From positions 1-47,101 of the forward strand of contig CAZEDK010000005.1 of NCBI GenBank assembly GCA_964511025.1: a stretch of 47,101 nucleotides of DNA. Reading direction: 5' to 3'. The DNA comes from CAZEDK01 sp964511025 (GTDB lineage Bacteria > Patescibacteriota > Gracilibacteria > UBA1369 > GWF2-33-10). Below the pieces are notes generated by a model. The model saw only the letters and a list, made by a program, of their open reading frames with translations. It made no database searches and was not told the origin of the DNA. Below are positions 1-6,781 of this stretch, one piece after another; the stretch's first letter is position 1; every line of letters begins with the position of its first letter. Made by a program: the position numbers and the translations under genes.

Positions 1-111
1 TATGAAATCATAGATTTAAGCATTGAACAGAATTCAGCTTGCACAACAATGTTGAGACATACTAAAAACATTAAAAAAATCCAGCCTTTTTATTTATGGC
101 ATATTAAATAG
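1..111 (+). CDS. Possible 3' end of an unidentified gene (partial)
   Basis: An open frame enters from the left window edge and ends with TAG at 109-111, giving 36 residues that finish in PFYLWHIK. It stops 7 bases before the end of the convergent recR gene, which is the spacing expected of two real convergent genes here. The fragment is too short to assign a family, and no domain or motif is visible. It could be a chance open frame. Confidence 0.3.
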   Translation, partial: YEIIDLSIEQNSACTTMLRHTKNIKKIQPFYLWHIK

Positions 112-118
112 TAGATTT

Positions 119-733
119 CTAGAATTCTCTCCTCCCTTCCATTGCTCTTTGTAAAGTCAATTTATCAACATATTCAAGGTTGCCACCTGTTGGTATTCCG
201 CGTGCAAGTCTTGTTGTTTTTATGTTCAGATCTTTTATCACTTGCGCAATGTAATTTGCTGTTGCTTCGCCTTCTATACTGGCATTTGTTGCTAATATGA
301 TTTCCAAATTATTGATTTCTTTTTTTTGTAAATTTTGAAGTCTTTCTTTTAGTTCAGCTATTTTGAGATTACTTGGGCCAACTCCGTCGAGAGGTGATAA
401 GCACCCATGAAGTACATGATATAAACCTTTGTATACATGAGTTTCTTCGAGGGCAGCTATATCTAATACTTCTTCAACGACACATATTAGCGATTGATTT
501 CTTGCTAAATCTGTACAAATTGGACAAATTTCATTTTCAGCAAGCGCGAAACATTCATTACAAAAACTGACACCTTTTCGCATATTTATCAAAGTATTTC
601 CAAGTTCTATATTTAACGATTTTCCGGATCTTAATAAATAAAATGCAAGTCTAGATGCGGTTTTTGGACCAATACCCGGAAGTTTGCTTAATTCTGTAAT
701 TAGATTTTCGATGGATTTTGGTAAATGAAACAT
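119..733 (-). CDS. recR: Recombination mediator RecR
   Basis: RecR helps load RecA at single-stranded gaps in the RecFOR pathway, working with RecO on DNA in the cytoplasm. The 204 residues match the usual length of about 200. A helix-hairpin-helix lies at about 15-30 (LPGIGPKTASRLA). A C4 zinc finger uses Cys58, Cys61, Cys70 and Cys73. A Toprim domain follows from about residue 82 (ICVVEEVLDIAALE) to the GGNLEYVD region near the C-terminus. The gene lies 8 bases downstream of folE on the same strand, so the two are probably co-transcribed. No Shine-Dalgarno sequence precedes the ATG. The identification is secure. Confidence 0.96.
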   Translation of the reverse strand: MFHLPKSIENLITELSKLPGIGPKTASRLAFYLLRSGKSLNIELGNTLINMRKGVSFCNECFALAENEICPICTDLARNQSLICVVEEVLDIAALEETHVYKGLYHVLHGCLSPLDGVGPSNLKIAELKERLQNLQKKEINNLEIILATNASIEGEATANYIAQVIKDLNIKTTRLARGIPTGGNLEYVDKLTLQRAMEGRREF

Positions 734-741
734 TTTCTAAA

Positions 742-1287
742 CTATTTTCCAATTAATTTTAAAAATTCTGCTCTGGTTTTATCTGAATTTTTGAAAGCTC
801 CGAGCATTGCTGATGTTACCATTTCACTTCTTTGTTTTTCAACTCCTCTTGCCATCATACATAAATGCTTTGCTTCAATTATTACAGCAACGCCAATTGG
901 ATTTATAAGATTTTTTATAGTTTCTGCTATTTGAGAAGTAAGACGTTCTTGTGTTTGCAATCTTCTTGCAAATATTTCAACAAATCTAGGCATTTTTGAT
1001 AATCCAACAATTTTATTTTTTGGAATATAACCGATATGCACTTTACCGAAAAAGGGCAACATGTGATGTTCACAGGTGGAATAAAATTCAATATCTTTGC
1101 ATATAATCATTTCGTCATATTTCTCACTATCAAAAACAGTAATCACATCTTTCGGATCCATTTTGTAGCCTTCAAAGAGTTTCTCGTATGATTTGATGAC
1201 ACGGGAAGGGGTGTCTTTTAATCCTTCACGTGATGGATTTTCGCCGATGAGTTTGAGCAGTTCTTTAATTAAATTGAGCGCTTGCAT
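742..1287 (-). CDS. folE: GTP cyclohydrolase I (FolE)
   Basis: FolE converts GTP to 7,8-dihydroneopterin triphosphate, the first step of tetrahydrofolate (or queuosine/biopterin) synthesis. At 181 residues it has the length of the compact bacterial type I enzyme. The zinc and catalytic site is intact: the CEHHMLP motif holds Cys72 and His75, and HLCMMARG supplies Cys143. The C-terminal signature GVEKQRSEMVTSA is also present. It is the first gene of a folE-recR transcript, with a promoter-like sequence at 1313-1341. No other folate gene is in the window, so the product could equally feed another pterin or queuosine route. Confidence 0.96.
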   Translation of the reverse strand: MQALNLIKELLKLIGENPSREGLKDTPSRVIKSYEKLFEGYKMDPKDVITVFDSEKYDEMIICKDIEFYSTCEHHMLPFFGKVHIGYIPKNKIVGLSKMPRFVEIFARRLQTQERLTSQIAETIKNLINPIGVAVIIEAKHLCMMARGVEKQRSEMVTSAMLGAFKNSDKTRAEFLKLIGK

Positions 1288-1312
1288 TTAAGATATATAA
1301 ATTTGCTTATTT

Positions 1313-1341
1313 ATGTTAAAGATTTTTTTACAGTTACTCAA
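1313..1341 (-). promoter_or_regulatory. Predicted sigma-70-type promoter of folE-recR
   Basis: On the minus strand, TTGAGT (1341-1336) is separated by 17 bases from TAACAT (1318-1313). The folE ATG is 26 bases past the -10 box. The call rests only on consensus and spacing. Confidence 0.45.
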
Positions 1342-1368
1342 GTTTTTCCACTATTTGTTAAGAAAAAT

Positions 1369-1398
1369 TTGACAAAACTATATAAAAGTAGATATATA
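1369..1398 (+). promoter_or_regulatory. Predicted promoter of the 203-residue hypothetical gene
   Basis: A perfect -35 box TTGACA (1369-1374) is followed 18 bases later by TATATA (1393-1398), inside an extended AT-rich stretch. The ATG at 1431 lies about 32 bases downstream. It is one of the better consensus promoters in the window. Confidence 0.55.
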
Positions 1399-1430
1399 TA
1401 AGTATAAATTTCAAGTTTTTAATTTTCAAT

Positions 1431-2042
1431 ATGCGATTAGAACAAACTAACACTGTAAGAGTGCAGCAAGAGAATCCAAGGAGACGCGACTTATTGGATC
1501 TGATATCACTATCTGGCGCAACAAGATTGGCTCTAATAAAATATATTGGCGACGAAGGTCATTTTAGGCCACGGACAGATAAGAATCCAAGAAAGAAATT
1601 ACCAAGAGAAACACCAAAGATGATTCTAGGTCGCAAGAAGGGCTGGTCAAAGAAACAAGAAAAAAAAAGGGGGGGGGGCGGAAGGGAACTTGTTATAAGC
1701 TTGCCGAAAGAGAATCCTATACAAACACTTGGAGGTTCTGATAATGGTAATAATAATGATGAAAAAATTAGAAAGAAGATACAAGAGTTCGCAAGTCGAA
1801 TAGCTTTCATAAAGGAATTAACGGCTAGCATAGAGAAATTTTTATCCCCATATCAAGACACTGATGAATATTGTCTTGAAATGAAGAACTTAGCTAAAAG
1901 GTTAAATGTTGTATTACCAGGTAATTTTTGGTACGAGAGATGCAGAGAGTTAGAAATTCTTATTTTAGATCTATATAAAGAAGAGAATAGGTTGGTTCGA
2001 GAACACGCTAAATTGGTATTGGCAAGAAAGAGTCTAAAATAG
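1431..2042 (+). CDS. Hypothetical basic protein with an A9G10 tract
   Basis: I do not recognise this 203-residue protein. The first half (about 1-105) is rich in Arg and Lys and looks disordered, with a KKQEKKRGGGGR segment at about 75-86. The second half (about 110-203) looks helical and mixed-charge, possibly a coiled coil or helical bundle, with one WYERC motif. No signal peptide or membrane segment is visible. The Lys/Arg-Gly stretch is encoded by a 9-A/10-G homopolymer that could slip and change the frame. The gene has its own strong-looking promoter and stands between folE and a relic pdxT tail, so it may be an inserted gene. A nucleic-acid-binding role would fit the basic half, but this is only inference. 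Confidence 0.65.
   Translation: MRLEQTNTVRVQQENPRRRDLLDLISLSGATRLALIKYIGDEGHFRPRTDKNPRKKLPRETPKMILGRKKGWSKKQEKKRGGGGRELVISLPKENPIQTLGGSDNGNNNDEKIRKKIQEFASRIAFIKELTASIEKFLSPYQDTDEYCLEMKNLAKRLNVVLPGNFWYERCRELEILILDLYKEENRLVREHAKLVLARKSLK
1660..1678 (+). repeat. A9G10 homopolymer tract within a coding region
   Basis: Nine A (1660-1668) are followed directly by ten G (1669-1678), in frame within the hypothetical gene. I noticed no other G run near this length in this AT-rich window. Such tracts are known slippage sites in phase-variable genes. A sequencing or assembly length error is also possible. Confidence 0.85.
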
Positions 2043-2059
2043 ATAAAAATGCTGGCTAT

Positions 2060-2190
2060 TAATTTTTGTGAATTTTTATATTTAGTCACAATTCCTAGAA
2101 AATCTCTATGCACTGTCAAATCCGAAGTCAGCTTTGGATGAAAAGTCCACGCAAGTATATTTCTTGCTTTCTGTTTGTTAATTGTGTTAT
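2060..2190 (-). pseudogene. Relic of a pdxT 3' end
   Basis: The minus strand encodes a stretch aligning with the C-terminus of PdxT. WTFHPKLTSDLTVHRDFL corresponds to GTFHPELTEDLTVHRYFL, residues 196-213 of the intact PdxT encoded at 3167-3847. The match includes the catalytic-triad His, but the Glu is replaced by Lys. Upstream residues (QKARNILA against QEGNMLA) also align, weakly. No start or amidotransferase core is present. The relic is separated from intact pdxT by the winged-helix/phosphoribosyltransferase gene. The boundaries are approximate. Confidence 0.75.
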
Positions 2191-2225
2191 TATAGTTGAT
2201 AGTTGAGTGTCAATAATCAACTATA
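2191..2225. promoter_or_regulatory. Inverted repeat (putative autoregulatory operator) with a -10 box
   Basis: A perfect 10-bp inverted repeat, TATAGTTGAT (2191-2200) and ATCAACTATA (2216-2225), has a 15-base spacer. The right arm overlaps TATAAT (2222-2227), a likely -10 box. A protein bound here would block transcription of the downstream gene, whose product has an N-terminal DNA-binding domain. A -10 box at this position also favours the ATG at 2246 over the GTG at 2207. Confidence 0.5.
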
Positions 2226-2245
2226 ATATTTTTGAAAAAATTACA

Positions 2246-3211
2246 ATGAAAACTGAAACTGCAAATAAAATTTTGGAGTATTTGAAACAAAACGCTGCTA
2301 TGACTGCGCATGACATTATTGAATATTTGAATATTAGTGCTCAAGCAACTTTTAAACAGTTAAAAAAATTATCTAATAAAGGATTAATAAGTAAGGCTGG
2401 CAGTCCACCAAAAGTGTTTTATTATATATCGACCATAACGAAGGGATTAGAATCTATTAATTTATCTGATGAAATAAATGAAAATTATTTAATGATTACG
2501 TATGATGGGCAATTTTTGATAGGGGATAAAGGTTTTACATATTGGTGTAATAAAAATTCTTTGGATATACAAAAAACTGCAGATGATTATATAAAAACAA
2601 TAAAAAAATATAATAGTTTTAAAATTAATGGCTTAATAAATGGTTTAAATAAGCTGAAAAAAACTTTTACAAATATTTATTTGGATGAGATTTATTATTT
2701 AGATTTCTACAGTATAGAACGCTTTGGTAAAACAAAGCTTGGTACTTTGATTTTGTATGCCAAACAAAGTCAGAATAAAAATTTAATTTATCAAATTTAT
2801 GAGTTAATAAAAGACAATATATTGAAATTAATCAAAGATAAAAATATAGATGCAGTCGCTTTTGTTCCTCCTACGATACCAAGGAAAATACAATTTCAAA
2901 AGGAATTGGAAAATTTATTATCTCTGCAGCTTCCTACTCTCAAAATAGTTAAAGTTATAAATAACATCCCTATAGCACAAAAAACCTTAAACAAACTTGA
3001 AGACAGAATTCAGAATGCCAACAGTACAATATTTGTTGATGATAAAAAAATATATAAAAATATTTTATTAATAGATGATGCCGTGGGTTCTGGCGCCACT
3101 CTGAATGAAACTGCTAAAAAAATTAAAGAAAAAAAACTAGTAACAGGCAAAATAATAGCATTAGCTCTAGTTGGAAGTTTTAAAGGTTTTGACGTTATTA
3201 ATGAGATTTAG
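2246..3211 (+). CDS. Winged-helix domain fused to a ComF-like phosphoribosyltransferase
   Basis: From the ATG at 2246 (a GTG at 2207 is in frame but lies upstream of the likely -10 box) the protein has 321 residues. Residues 1-65 form a helix-turn-helix/winged-helix domain of the MarR/ArsR type (TAHDIIEYLNISAQATFKQLKKL). The C-terminal third resembles ComF-type phosphoribosyltransferases: Q..L....R..N spacing, then the PRPP-binding loop ILLIDDAVGSGAT near residues 272-284. The middle region (about 70-190) is unassigned. The architecture recalls Bacillus PurR, a DNA-binding domain followed by a PRPP-sensing phosphoribosyltransferase fold, so a PRPP- or nucleotide-responsive regulator is a reasonable inference. 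It could instead be an enzyme. Its last 45 bases overlap the convergent end of pdxT, and a palindrome precedes it. Confidence 0.75.
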   Translation: MKTETANKILEYLKQNAAMTAHDIIEYLNISAQATFKQLKKLSNKGLISKAGSPPKVFYYISTITKGLESINLSDEINENYLMITYDGQFLIGDKGFTYWCNKNSLDIQKTADDYIKTIKKYNSFKINGLINGLNKLKKTFTNIYLDEIYYLDFYSIERFGKTKLGTLILYAKQSQNKNLIYQIYELIKDNILKLIKDKNIDAVAFVPPTIPRKIQFQKELENLLSLQLPTLKIVKVINNIPIAQKTLNKLEDRIQNANSTIFVDDKKIYKNILLIDDAVGSGATLNETAKKIKEKKLVTGKIIALALVGSFKGFDVINEI

Positions 3212-3847
3212 GAAATACCTATGCACCGTCAAATCCTCCGTCAATTCCGGATGAAAAGTCCCAGCCAGCATATTACCTTCCTGAACTAAAACAGGTTCAT
3301 TTTTATAAGTTGCCAAAACTTTTACATTCTTTCCGATTTTTTTAATTCGTGGAGCGCGAATAAAGATTGCAGGGATTACTTTAGAACTGAGATTTTGATT
3401 TTTTTCTTTTCTCAGTTCTCTTAACTCAGTTCTCAGCTCTATTTCCGTCTCAAAACTATCCACTTGTCTCCCAAAAGCATTTCTTTCAATTTCAATATCC
3501 ATAACTTTCAAAGTATTTGCTTTCTCTTTACCAATAATTTTGTTTGCAAGTAAAATTGCTCCGGCGCAAGTACCATAAACAGGCATGCCATTCTTAATTT
3601 TTTCTTTCAAAACTTTATCCAAACCATACCAATTCATAAGTTTGCCAATTGTAGTGCTTTCACCGCCGGGAATAATTAATCCATCAATTTTTTCTAAATC
3701 TTCTATTGTCTTTACACGTAAAGATTCTAGAGACAAAAGATTTTTTGTCTCTACCTGTATTTTTTTTAATGATTCTAAATGTTCTTCAATTGAACCATGA
3801 ATACCAAGAACGCCGATACATAAATTTGTAGAATTTTTATTGTTCAT
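3167..3847 (-). CDS. pdxT: Pyridoxal 5'-phosphate synthase glutaminase subunit PdxT
   Basis: PdxT hydrolyses glutamine and passes ammonia to PdxS, which builds pyridoxal 5'-phosphate from ribose 5-phosphate and glyceraldehyde 3-phosphate. The class I amidotransferase signature is complete: GGEST (61-65), nucleophile Cys94 in GTCAGA, and His199/Glu201 in FHPEL. At 226 residues it is longer than the usual 190-200. Part of the excess is an insert near 138-157 (LRTELRELRKEKNQN) encoded by an 8-nt-periodic repeat that lies between two conserved blocks. pdxS is not adjacent but lies about 3 kb away on the same strand. The 3' end overlaps the convergent winged-helix gene by 45 bases. Confidence 0.95.
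   Translation of the reverse strand: MNNKNSTNLCIGVLGIHGSIEEHLESLKKIQVETKNLLSLESLRVKTIEDLEKIDGLIIPGGESTTIGKLMNWYGLDKVLKEKIKNGMPVYGTCAGAILLANKIIGKEKANTLKVMDIEIERNAFGRQVDSFETEIELRTELRELRKEKNQNLSSKVIPAIFIRAPRIKKIGKNVKVLATYKNEPVLVQEGNMLAGTFHPELTEDLTVHRYFLNLINNVKTFKTSN
3411..3440. repeat. Microrepeat tract inside pdxT
   Basis: Repeats of the CTCAGTTCTC type with a period of about 8 nt are translated in frame as part of an extra loop in PdxT. Similar tracts occur at 8720-8755, 17915-17973 and 22988-23052. Confidence 0.6.
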
Positions 3848-3872
3848 ATTAACTAATATCGTGAAAATTAAT

Positions 3873-4103
3873 CTATTTTCTCAAAATTTTTATAAATTCA
3901 TCGACTTCTATATCAAGATTATTTATTAAACTCCTAATTAAACCTTTACCCAAAGTTTTGCCTTTATGGTTAGGAACTGTAATATTATTACCTTTTACAT
4001 TTTCAAAAATCACATGGCTACCTTTTTGGCGAACCTCAAAATATCCAAGTAATTTGAGTATTCTTGCAAATTCTTTAAATTTTAATATTGGTATAAAACT
4101 CAT
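3873..4103 (-). CDS. hicA: HicA-type mRNA interferase toxin
   Basis: HicA toxins cleave mRNA using a double-stranded-RNA-binding-like fold. This 76-residue protein has the family layout: an N-terminal helix (KEFARILKLLGYFEVRQ), the catalytic His30 in QKGSH, and the C-terminal half with TVPNHKGKTLGKGLIRSLI. It overlaps the upstream hicB stop by 4 bases (ATGA), so the pair is translationally coupled, here with antitoxin first. It lies between pdxT and a mobile-type element. A truncated HicA relative is found at 29828-29935. Confidence 0.92.
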   Translation of the reverse strand: MSFIPILKFKEFARILKLLGYFEVRQKGSHVIFENVKGNNITVPNHKGKTLGKGLIRSLINNLDIEVDEFIKILRK

Positions 4104-4351
4104 GCTGCGATTAAAAGCTCTTCTGTGGCAATAAATTTAGGGAAAAAATCTATTTCTTGCAAAGCTTTTTTCTTTTTATTTTCTAAATACTCCAAATTCA
4201 ATTCTATAGCTTCTTTTATGTTTTTCATTGCTTCTTCATAACTATCGCCTTGTGAATGACATCCTTTAATTGCAGGACAAGATGCTATATACAAACCATC
4301 CTCATCTCGCTGAATCAAAACCTGTAATTTTTTAAAATTTATTTTTTTCAT
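4100..4351 (-). CDS. hicB: HicB-family antitoxin
   Basis: HicB neutralises HicA and usually represses its own operon. The 83 residues contain the HicB N-terminal partial RNase-H-like fold: VLIQRDEDGLYIASCPAIKG, then the Ser-rich turn CHSQGDSYEEAMKNIKEAIE. No DNA-binding C-terminal domain (Arc or HTH) is evident after about residue 60, so it resembles the short HicB form. It is the first gene of the hicBA pair, and a promoter-like sequence lies just upstream at 4373-4400. Confidence 0.9.
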   Translation of the reverse strand: MKKINFKKLQVLIQRDEDGLYIASCPAIKGCHSQGDSYEEAMKNIKEAIELNLEYLENKKKKALQEIDFFPKFIATEELLIAA

Positions 4352-4372
4352 AAAAGTTATCTAACTAGCTAT

Positions 4373-4400
4373 ATAATACTCTATTTTCAATAAAATCCAA
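4373..4400 (-). promoter_or_regulatory. Predicted hicBA promoter
   Basis: On the minus strand, TTGGAT (4400-4395), a 16-base spacer and TATTAT (4378-4373) precede the hicB ATG by about 22 bases. The promoter ends 20 bases from the left end of the inverted-repeat element. Confidence 0.4.
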
Positions 4401-4420
4401 CACTTGTAAAAAATATCTTA

Positions 4421-4580
4421 GGGTCTTGGCAAAAAATAAGACACCTCCCTTACACTATCTTTTGCTTTATCTTCTTTGTTGCAAATGTAGTCATTTATCT
4501 CGATAAACTCCCACATCTGAACGAAAGAATCTAAAACAAAATCTAGCACAATTTAGGTACCTTATTTTTTGCCAAGACCC
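4421..4580. mobile_element. Inverted-repeat element, copy 1 (MITE or IS remnant)
   Basis: The 160-bp element is bounded by perfect 20-bp terminal inverted repeats starting GGGTCTTGGC (4421-4440 and 4561-4580). It is flanked by TTA on both sides (4418-4420 and 4581-4583), a possible 3-bp target duplication. The right TTA is the reverse complement of the stop codon of the DUF296 gene. On the minus strand about 44 codons are open and end in the left repeat, so the interior may be the tail of a decayed transposase. A second, left-end-deleted copy is at 37026-37159. No IS family could be assigned. Confidence 0.85.
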
Positions 4581-4919
4581 TTATTCAGTCACAACAAAAA
4601 CCGTCGCATACCAGGATTTAACCTTTCCCCAATGCAAATGACCTGATGCAGTTTGATTATTTTCGCGACCCAAATTTATGTGAATATGAGGCTTCCCTTC
4701 CTTGATTTCACCAGTTCCATTTACTTCGACAGGCTCATGATATTCAGTCAAAAAATCTTTCATAGGATCATCTTTTGGCATACATGAGATACAACATTCA
4801 TCAAAAGCTCCAATTACAGAAACAATTGCTCCATCTTTCAAATTTCTTTTTTCAAATTCTCTTGTAAGGACTTCCATTATTTCTTCGCCGGGATTGATTG
4901 TGAATTTGAGTAGTTGCAT
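4581..4919 (-). CDS. PPC/DUF296 domain protein
   Basis: This 112-residue protein is a single PPC (DUF296) domain, a trimeric fold found as stand-alone proteins in bacteria and as AT-hook-linked DNA-binding proteins in plants. Family hallmarks are the GAF block (SVIGAFDECC), then the GKPHIHINLGRENNQTASGH block with His78, His80 and His94, suggesting a metal or ligand site. No DNA-binding extension is present. The biochemical role of stand-alone bacterial members is not well defined. The stop codon directly abuts the inverted-repeat element, so the gene's former 3' flank has been replaced. Confidence 0.88.
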   Translation of the reverse strand: MQLLKFTINPGEEIMEVLTREFEKRNLKDGAIVSVIGAFDECCISCMPKDDPMKDFLTEYHEPVEVNGTGEIKEGKPHIHINLGRENNQTASGHLHWGKVKSWYATVFVVTE

Positions 4920-4928
4920 AAGTTATGT

Positions 4929-5216
4929 TTAGTCAAAAATATTTGAATGATTATCTGTAGCATGAAAAATTATTGTTTCTGATCCATCTTTATTTCTATC
5001 TAACTTGTAAATTAAAACCCAATCTCCCTCTATATGACAATCTCTATAGCCTTCGAAATCTCCATGGAGAGGATGATCTTTGTATTTAAAATCCAAATGT
5101 TCTTCATAAATCAGTTTTTTCATAATTTCTTGAAGCTTTTGAGTATTTCTTCTGCCTGAATTTTTCAGTTTCATGTAGTCTTTTTTAAACTGTTTAGAAA
5201 CTTTTTGTATTCTCAT
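4929..5216 (-). CDS. yafQ: YafQ-family mRNA interferase toxin
   Basis: YafQ toxins cut mRNA on the ribosome. The 95 residues show the RelE-type fold with YafQ-specific residues: KDHPLHG (His48, His51), RDCHIEGDWVLIY (His61, Asp65, Trp66) and the terminal NHSNIF (His90, Phe94). The putative catalytic set therefore appears complete. The start codon shares one base with the stop of the upstream dinJ-like antitoxin. This is the second toxin-antitoxin pair within 1.6 kb. Confidence 0.92.
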   Translation of the reverse strand: MRIQKVSKQFKKDYMKLKNSGRRNTQKLQEIMKKLIYEEHLDFKYKDHPLHGDFEGYRDCHIEGDWVLIYKLDRNKDGSETIIFHATDNHSNIFD

Positions 5217-5485
5217 TAAAGATTGTTTAACATTTCAAAAAGTTCTTTTGGATCTTTGTATGTTTCAACTTCAATACCCATCTCAGCCTCTCTAATAGCT
5301 TTGGCAACCTTTTTATTAGGTACTTCTAATTTTGATGGCAAAAAAGGAAATCCGCCTGTCCTTTCTATCTCTGTATAAAATATAGTGATAGCCTGAGAAG
5401 GTTTAAATCCCTGAGATTTCAAAATACTTTCAGCAGAGTCTTTGAGCCTTTTATCAATGCGTTGTTGTAATATTGTTGTTGCCAT
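5216..5485 (-). CDS. dinJ: RelB/DinJ-family antitoxin
   Basis: This 89-residue protein begins with a ribbon-helix-helix region (TTILQQRIDKRLKDSAESIL, then GFKPSQAITIFYTEIERTGGFPF), the typical RelB/DinJ dimerisation and operator-binding domain. A C-terminal tail follows (KAIREAEMGIEVETYKDPKEL) that would wrap the toxin. It is the first gene of the dinJ-yafQ pair and follows a consensus-like promoter at 5517-5545. Autorepression is expected from the family. Confidence 0.92.
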   Translation of the reverse strand: MATTILQQRIDKRLKDSAESILKSQGFKPSQAITIFYTEIERTGGFPFLPSKLEVPNKKVAKAIREAEMGIEVETYKDPKELFEMLNNL

Positions 5486-5516
5486 AAAAATTTATTAAAA
5501 ATACAAATCTACTACA

Positions 5517-5545
5517 ATTATATTACAAACGTATTGCAAAAGCAA
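5517..5545 (-). promoter_or_regulatory. Predicted dinJ-yafQ promoter
   Basis: On the minus strand, TTGCTT (5545-5540), a 17-base spacer and a perfect TATAAT (5522-5517) stand about 31 bases upstream of the dinJ ATG. It overlaps the end of the upstream transporter gene's intergenic region. Confidence 0.55.
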
Positions 5546-5551
5546 AATTAA

Positions 5552-6475
5552 TTACTCTTTTATAAAAATAGGCTCAAGTTTTTTCCAGATTGGAATTGCA
5601 AGCGACCATGTTATTTCAGAGATACTTAAGAAGAATGTTGTTTTTGGGTCAAAATAAAGAGCAGAGAGACTGATGGCAAGTACGTTATTACAAAAAATAA
5701 AACTAATGAAAATTGATTTTTTATTCTCAAATGCATCTTTCATCGATAAGAAATAGGCACTGAATAAATACAGTCCCATAATGAGAAAATGAATGAACAA
5801 AATGGCAAAACTTTGCGTAATATTGTTAAGAATTTCCTCTCTCGATATTGCTATTAATATCCAAACCATTATAAAGAAAATTACAATTGAGATCCCACTG
5901 TAATATGCTTTTGTTTTTTCGATAACTTGCGGTTTGGTTTTTTGGATTAAAAAACTTGCAATTATTGGAAGTATAAGAATAGTTGCAATTGTTTTCATCA
6001 AAGAGAATGAATCAAATTGAATCGTTTTTGCTTCAAAAAAGTAAATAAAATAAGGCACTGAAATAATTGAAATTAGTGAACTCAAAATAGTCAAAATCAT
6101 ACTTCGAAATATATTACCACCAAAAATTGAAGTCACAGCTGACGATGCTACAGCTATAGGCATAACAAGAATCATTAAAATACCAAGTGAATATTGTGGG
6201 AATATTCTTGATAAAATTAAATAAAATAATGTAGGTAAAAAGATCATTCTTAATAATGTTATCAATCCTATGCTAGGTAAGCTTTTTAAATCATTTTGAA
6301 TCTCATTTAATTTCATTTTGAGCGATCCAAGAAAAACTATTAGTATCATGAGAGGCACAATCAAGACATCCAGATTTTTTGCTGTATTTGGGAATAATAT
6401 GCCAAAAATAAGTGCGATGAAAACTAATATGCTATAGTGTTTTTCAAAAAATCGACATATTTTGATTAAAGACAT
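5552..6475 (-). CDS. BASS/SBF-family transporter (bile acid:sodium symporter-like)
   Basis: The 307-residue protein is almost entirely hydrophobic, with about nine or ten membrane helices separated by short Lys/Arg loops. This is the fold and length of the BASS superfamily, whose members co-transport sodium with organic anions. The conserved motifs VMPIAVASSAVTSIFGGN (about 100-120) and CNNVLAISLSALYF (about 260-275) match the two unwound-helix crossover regions of the family. The substrate cannot be told from sequence. It starts 3 bases after the end of a small membrane-protein gene on the same strand, so the two are probably co-expressed. Confidence 0.8.
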   Translation of the reverse strand: MSLIKICRFFEKHYSILVFIALIFGILFPNTAKNLDVLIVPLMILIVFLGSLKMKLNEIQNDLKSLPSIGLITLLRMIFLPTLFYLILSRIFPQYSLGILMILVMPIAVASSAVTSIFGGNIFRSMILTILSSLISIISVPYFIYFFEAKTIQFDSFSLMKTIATILILPIIASFLIQKTKPQVIEKTKAYYSGISIVIFFIMVWILIAISREEILNNITQSFAILFIHFLIMGLYLFSAYFLSMKDAFENKKSIFISFIFCNNVLAISLSALYFDPKTTFFLSISEITWSLAIPIWKKLEPIFIKE

Positions 6476-6478
6476 TTT

Positions 6479-6745
6479 TTAATTTTTATAAAACCATTTC
6501 ATCCAAATCTTCTTAAAATACGACATAGATAAAGTTGAAAATAAAAAACCAAGTGTTGGTACAATTGCATTAATAAATGGATTTGGAAATTTTGCGAAAA
6601 TAAAAAATATTGAAATAGCAAGATAAGTTAAAGTGGAAATAATGATTTTACGAAAAAGGCTAGTTTCCCAGGCTTTATCAGCTTCAACTTTTTTGTTGCG
6701 GAATTTGAGTGCATTTATTTCTTTATTAATTTCTTCAATATTCAT
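6479..6745 (-). CDS. Small membrane protein, two TM segments
   Basis: This 88-residue protein has a charged N-terminal helix (NIEEINKEINALKFRNKKVEADKAWE), one TM segment at about 34-52, a short loop with PNPF, and a second TM at about 58-78 that includes AIVPTLGFLFSTLSM. The second segment is a pattern I associate with a widespread conserved hypothetical family of small membrane proteins of unknown function. It is encoded 3 bases ahead of the BASS-type transporter. A microrepeat-like AACTAAAAACTAACAACTA tract lies just upstream (6749-6767). Confidence 0.65.
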   Translation of the reverse strand: MNIEEINKEINALKFRNKKVEADKAWETSLFRKIIISTLTYLAISIFFIFAKFPNPFINAIVPTLGFLFSTLSMSYFKKIWMKWFYKN

Positions 6746-6781
6746 AAACTAAAAACTAACAACTACATGCTACAAATTAAA

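Noticed and set aside
1853..2119. A minus-strand gene beginning MTVHRDFL
   Set aside because: The start lies inside the relic pdxT tail and the rest is antisense to the 203-residue gene. It is best explained as a pseudogene read-through.
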